Shown here: in pieces, positions 13,282 to 14,315 of the stretch | Layout of the letters: every line of letters starts with the position of its first letter | Numbering within the stretch: the stretch's first letter is position 1 | From: Pseudomonas sp. | GTDB lineage: Bacteria > Pseudomonadota > Gammaproteobacteria > Pseudomonadales > Pseudomonadaceae | Direction: 5' to 3' | Assembly (NCBI GenBank): GCA_026398835.1 | Contig: JAPLSD010000391.1 | Coordinates: 1-14,315 of the forward strand | DNA: 14,315 nt | Translations under genes and position numbers: made by a program | The notes under the pieces: model-generated | What the model was told of the DNA's origin: nothing | Seen by the model: the letters and a program-made list of their open reading frames with translations, nothing else | Databases searched by the model: none

Positions 13282-14064
13282 TTATTGGGCGGGCTTGACG
13301 CTGATATCGAAATATTTCCGGGAGATGGCGTCGTAGTCCTTGCTCGCCAATAGGGACTGGATGGCTGAATCCAGATGGGTTTTCAGCTCGGTGTCGTCCT
13401 TGCGCAGGCCTGCGCCAACACCACGACCGAACACTGGGTCATACGGCACCGTGCCGAGGTTATCCAGGCCACTGGCATCCGGGGATTTGACGAAGCTGGA
13501 CACCGCCGTGCCGTCAGCCATCATCAGATCGATGCGGCCGGCGACGAGGTCGGCGTTGGCCGAGTCCTGCGTGTCGTAATAACGCAGGTCAGCGATGTTT
13601 TCGTAGTACTTCTTCAGATAATTGGCGCTGACCGTGGAGATCTGCACGCCGATCGACTTTCCCTTGAGCCCGGCCGGGGAAATGTCCACCTTAGTGCCCT
13701 TGGGGCCGGCAATCGCTACCGGCGTATCGTAATAAGCCTTGCTGAAGGCGATCTGCTGTTCACGTTCTTCGGTGATCGACATCGAAGAGAAAATCACGTC
13801 GATCTTCTTCGCCAGCAGCGATGGAATGATCCCGTCCCACGCCACTTCCTTGATCTCGCACTGCGCCTTTATTTCTTCGCACAGCTTGTGAATCAGGTCG
13901 ACCTCGAACCCGGACCATTGACCATTGGCCTGTTTCAGCGTGAACGGCGGATAGGGTTCCGCCGCGACCGCAAACACAATGGGTTTTGCCTGAGCCAGGC
14001 CAGTGCCTGCCACCAGCATGAACACTGCACTGCCCAACCAGTTTGCCAAACGCTTTTGTCCCAT
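13282..14064 (-). CDS. Periplasmic basic amino-acid binding protein of ABC importer (HisJ/LAO/AotJ-like)
   Basis: A 260-residue precursor with a signal peptide of about 26 residues (ending GTGLAQA). The mature protein is a type-II solute-binding protein: AEPYPPFTL at its start, GFEVDLIHKLCEEIKAQCE, WDGIIPSLLAKKIDVIFSSMSITEEREQQIAFSKAYY, and the second-lobe hinge GKSIGVQISTVSANYLKKYY. The two cysteines in KLCEEIKAQC match the disulfide pair of HisJ/LAO proteins, which bind histidine, lysine, arginine and ornithine. The start has only a modest ribosome site (GGGG about ten bases away) but gives a sensible signal peptide. It lies 34 bp after the ATPase gene. Confidence 0.93.
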   Translation of the reverse strand: MGQKRLANWLGSAVFMLVAGTGLAQAKPIVFAVAAEPYPPFTLKQANGQWSGFEVDLIHKLCEEIKAQCEIKEVAWDGIIPSLLAKKIDVIFSSMSITEEREQQIAFSKAYYDTPVAIAGPKGTKVDISPAGLKGKSIGVQISTVSANYLKKYYENIADLRYYDTQDSANADLVAGRIDLMMADGTAVSSFVKSPDASGLDNLGTVPYDPVFGRGVGAGLRKDDTELKTHLDSAIQSLLASKDYDAISRKYFDISVKPAQ

Positions 14065-14097
14065 GATGTTGCCCCGTCTTTTTATTGTGTGTTGGAG

Positions 14098-14315
14098 TTA
14101 GCGAGTTTGATGTGCGTTAACGAATTGACGACAACGTTCACTGCGTGGATCTACAAACACTTCATCCGGCGAACCGGTTTCCTCGATCAGCCCTTGATGG
14201 AGAAAGGCCACTTTGGAAGAGACATCGCGGGCGAAGGCCATTTCGTGGGTCACCAGGATCATGGTTCGGCCTTCTTCAGCGAGTGAGCGGATCACTTTCA
14301 GCACTTCCCCGACCA
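14098..14315 (-). CDS. Amino-acid ABC transporter ATP-binding protein, C-terminal part only
   Basis: The last 72 codons of an ABC ATPase are visible; the N-terminus, Walker A and B motifs and signature lie beyond the window edge at 14315. The visible part reads VGEVLKVIRSLAEEGRTMILVTHEMAFARDVSSKVAFLHQGLIEETGSPDEVFVDP and ends RQFVNAHQTR. VTHEM contains the switch histidine (H-loop). The text is typical of polar amino-acid importers such as HisP, GlnQ and AotP. It is the most upstream visible gene of the transport operon and should energise the two permeases below. The internal GTG near 14304 is not a real start, since the reading frame continues with family sequence to the edge. Confidence 0.93.
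   Translation of the reverse strand, partial: VGEVLKVIRSLAEEGRTMILVTHEMAFARDVSSKVAFLHQGLIEETGSPDEVFVDPRSERCRQFVNAHQTR

Noticed and set aside
13375..14286. Plus-strand open frame of 303 codons across the binding-protein and ATPase genes
   Set aside because: It crosses two clear minus-strand genes and their intergenic gap without any family likeness.

Overview
The window looks like a chromosomal stretch of a Pseudomonas species, most likely from the fluorescens/putida side of the genus. The protein sequences, the moderately high GC content and the typical Pseudomonas REP element (GTAGGAGC...GAGCAAGCTCG type, 13174-13263) all point that way. Every convincing gene lies on the minus strand, so transcription runs from high to low coordinates. 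I saw no tRNA, rRNA, CRISPR array, insertion sequence or prophage gene.

Region A (14315 down to 9635) is a transport operon: the end of an amino-acid ABC ATPase, a HisJ/LAO-type periplasmic binding protein, a REP inverted repeat, two HisQ/HisM-type permeases, a DMT/EamA exporter, and an AstE/aspartoacylase-like zinc deacylase. Three of these genes are packed with 4-base stop/start overlaps. The make-up resembles the Pseudomonas aot arginine/ornithine uptake operon, which also carries an AstE-like gene (aotO), but the order differs and a DMT transporter has been added.

Region B (9450 down to 3442) is an amino-acid decarboxylase cassette: an AdiA-type decarboxylase, a SpeF-type ornithine decarboxylase 32 bp downstream, an intrinsic-terminator-like hairpin, then the putrescine/ornithine antiporter PotE. 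Regions A and B together suggest uptake of basic amino acids (perhaps acylated forms), deacylation, decarboxylation to agmatine or putrescine, and diamine/amino-acid exchange. This would be a polyamine or acid-stress module.

Region C (3331 down to 2576) holds a small secreted glycine-zipper protein and a short remnant of an APC-family amino-acid permease.

Region D (2575 down to 1) holds about 700 bp of non-coding DNA followed by a circularly permuted ATP-grasp gene and an alpha-E gene that runs off the window edge. The non-coding stretch carries two near-consensus sigma-54 promoters pointing at these genes, a perfect 8-bp dyad placed like an enhancer site, and a terminator-like hairpin between the two promoters' transcription units. 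The ATP-grasp/alpha-E pair belongs to a widespread system of unknown product, often linked to a transglutaminase-like protease and the proteasome-related protein Anbu. Its apparent sigma-54 control, and a possible sigma-54-dependent small RNA upstream, are the most interesting signals here.
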